DNA of 6,666 nucleotides from Ignavibacteriaceae bacterium (lineage in GTDB: Bacteria; Bacteroidota; Ignavibacteria; Ignavibacteriales; Ignavibacteriaceae). The stretch covers positions 1 to 6,666 of the forward strand of contig JALNWB010000196.1 in assembly GCA_023231105.1 (NCBI GenBank), read 5' to 3'. The notes below the pieces were generated by a model, which saw nothing but the letters and a program-made list of their open reading frames with translations, did not search any database and had not been told where the DNA came from. The translations under genes were made by a program, and so were the position numbers. This document shows, in pieces, positions 5,559 through 6,666 of this stretch (the first letter of the stretch is position 1; each line of letters opens with the position of its first letter).

Positions 5559-6350
5559 TCAATTAACATTTTTTATTTTTCCTTTAGCTACGCCAATAAA
5601 CATTCCAATAACATTATTCCCTAAAACATTCCAGCCGATGCTTCCACCGTTCTGCGTAAATGCATTTCCAACAGGAACATTAATTTTAGCTGAATTAAAA
5701 TAAGCGGTGTACTGTTTGTCAAATGAATACACTTGGATATTTCTCATTCCGTTGTAATCTCTTCCCCTATATTGCTCCGGTACCGCCGAAGTGATTACAT
5801 TTATATTGAACGCATTTGTTTCTGGGATACTTAAACTTGGGAATGTGGATGCTTTTGCTAAACCGCTCCCGACTACCCAGACAGCACCATATACTTCGTT
5901 GGGGCGAGTTTGTATGTTAGCCTCAAGGTAGTTCCCCCCGGCATTATATGAAACCTTGTTTATTTCCGGTTCAACCGGGACTACCGTACTGCCGTATATC
6001 ACAGTTCCTTCCCAATCTGCGAACAATTCATAAGTCTTCCCTACGTCTATGATTAATTCATCATACTTTGGTTTATATAATCCATCTTTTACATAATGCA
6101 GTGGAATTATTTGTGCTCCATTAATCCTAATATAAGCTTTTACATCTTTAAGTTCAGCAACTTTAATATCATAAGGGATTCCCACCGTAAGTGTTCTGGT
6201 AAATGTAACACCAGCAAATAATTTCCAGGGATTCAACTCGCTATTTACAACAATGTAGTTCTCAGATGATATATCACTCTCAATTATCTGATTCTTCTCA
6301 CATGATATGAAGACAAAAATAAATGGAATTATGAAAAGATATTTTCTCAT
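5559..6350 (-). CDS. DUF4249-like lipoprotein paired with a TonB-dependent receptor
   Basis: A 263-residue lipoprotein. I choose ATG at 6350 because it gives a clean lipoprotein signal peptide (two basic residues, a hydrophobic run, lipobox F-I-S-C at Cys17) and starts 1 base after the receptor stop. A TTG 51 bases earlier is in frame but would put 17 residues before that signal and overlap the receptor gene. After the Cys come YIVVNSELNPWK (31-42) and the beta-rich segments VKAYIRINGAQIIPLHYV and DVGKTYELFADWEG, then VIYGSTVVPVEPEINKV. This 'gKTYeL...g..v.g.t.vP..peI' pattern is what I recall of DUF4249, a Bacteroidota family usually encoded directly after a TonB-dependent receptor. Such partners are thought to be outer-membrane or surface lipoproteins, perhaps helping ligand capture. 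The substrate is unknown. The family call rests on pattern memory; lipoprotein nature and operon position are seen directly. Confidence 0.78.
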   Translation of the reverse strand: MRKYLFIIPFIFVFISCEKNQIIESDISSENYIVVNSELNPWKLFAGVTFTRTLTVGIPYDIKVAELKDVKAYIRINGAQIIPLHYVKDGLYKPKYDELIIDVGKTYELFADWEGTVIYGSTVVPVEPEINKVSYNAGGNYLEANIQTRPNEVYGAVWVVGSGLAKASTFPSLSIPETNAFNINVITSAVPEQYRGRDYNGMRNIQVYSFDKQYTAYFNSAKINVPVGNAFTQNGGSIGWNVLGNNVIGMFIGVAKGKIKNVN

Positions 6351-6351
6351 A

Positions 6352-6666
6352 TTAAAACTTAAAATTAAATCCGACTGTGGGTATAATTGGAAATAATACA
6401 AGCTGTTTCACTTTAACAACAGTGTTACCGTTAACAGACTCTTTTGAAACATACCGCGCAAAAGGATTCTGCCTGTTGTACAAATTATAAATATTTAGAT
6501 ATGACTCAAAAGGTAAACCAAATAATGGAAATCTATAAGTTATGTTCAAATCCATTTTATGAAATGAAGGAAGTTGTGCTTTATTCAATTCAGGATAATG
6601 GACATAAATATTAGAACCTGCACCCGGTGAAATTTCATTGAACCGGTATTGCCCAGGAGGAAGAGA
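6352..6666 (-). CDS. TonB-dependent outer-membrane receptor, C-terminal end (cut by window edge)
   Basis: The last 104 residues of a TonB-dependent receptor whose start lies beyond the right edge; the frame stays open to base 6666. The pattern is the end of a 22-strand barrel: LNKAQLPSFHKMDLNITYRF corresponds to the usual 'R-l-P-p-y-h-R-l-D-l-s' strand. FESYLNIYNLYNRQNPFARY matches the following 'l-s-i-y-N-l-f-N-r-k-N-p' strand. The protein ends in VGFNFKF, with the terminal Phe expected for recognition by the BAM assembly machine. Such receptors import large or scarce ligands across the outer membrane using TonB energy. The plug and ligand-binding parts are outside the window, so the substrate cannot be named. 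The stop at 6352-6354 is one base from the start of the DUF4249-like gene, which indicates cotranscription. A TTG at 6588 is only an internal codon. Confidence 0.88.
   Translation of the reverse strand, partial: SLPPGQYRFNEISPGAGSNIYVHYPELNKAQLPSFHKMDLNITYRFPLFGLPFESYLNIYNLYNRQNPFARYVSKESVNGNTVVKVKQLVLFPIIPTVGFNFKF

Noticed and set aside
6351..6401. Extended TTG start for the DUF4249-like gene
   Set aside because: It would add 17 residues before a perfect lipoprotein signal peptide and overlap the receptor gene. ATG at 6350 fits better.

Overview
The window is AT-rich chromosomal DNA, probably from the Bacteroidota/Ignavibacteriota (FCB) branch. Supporting this are a TonB-dependent receptor followed by a DUF4249-type lipoprotein, lipoproteins with short signal peptides and an acidic residue just after the lipobox Cys, weak Shine-Dalgarno signals, and GCYCTgaaaGRGC hairpin repeats of a kind I recall from that group. 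The phylum call is inference. Every gene I accept lies on the minus strand, so transcription runs from high to low coordinates.

Right part (6666 to 4488): a compact operon of three genes. They are the C-terminal end of a TonB-dependent outer-membrane receptor (cut by the window edge), a DUF4249-like lipoprotein starting 1 base after the receptor stop, and a rhodanese-like lipoprotein starting 3 bases after that. The last protein has two rhodanese-type halves, and both carry Ser where the catalytic Cys should be. Together they look like an outer-membrane uptake or surface lipoprotein module with an unknown ligand.

Middle (4487 to 2850): an AT-rich intergenic stretch of about 500 bases containing a small 8-base-period element. 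It is followed by a lone single-pass membrane protein with a heptad-repeat coiled coil and an unknown C-terminal domain, then a spacer of about 230 bases.

Left part (2849 to 1): an RND efflux operon, with the periplasmic adaptor followed by the N-terminal third of the inner-membrane pump (cut by the window edge). Adaptor and pump genes normally sit a few bases apart. Here they are split by an insert of about 750 bases carrying an intact IS200/REP-associated tyrosine (Y1, HUH) transposase inside nested inverted hairpin repeats. An exact 14-base direct repeat brackets the insert. One copy covers the adaptor stop codon and the other lies just upstream of the pump start. Joining the two copies would restore a compact adaptor-pump junction with a 26-base gap.

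The most notable observations are this bracketed transposase/REP island inside an efflux operon and the doubly Cys-less tandem rhodanese lipoprotein in a TonB receptor operon. I see no CRISPR array, rRNA, tRNA or recognised defence system.
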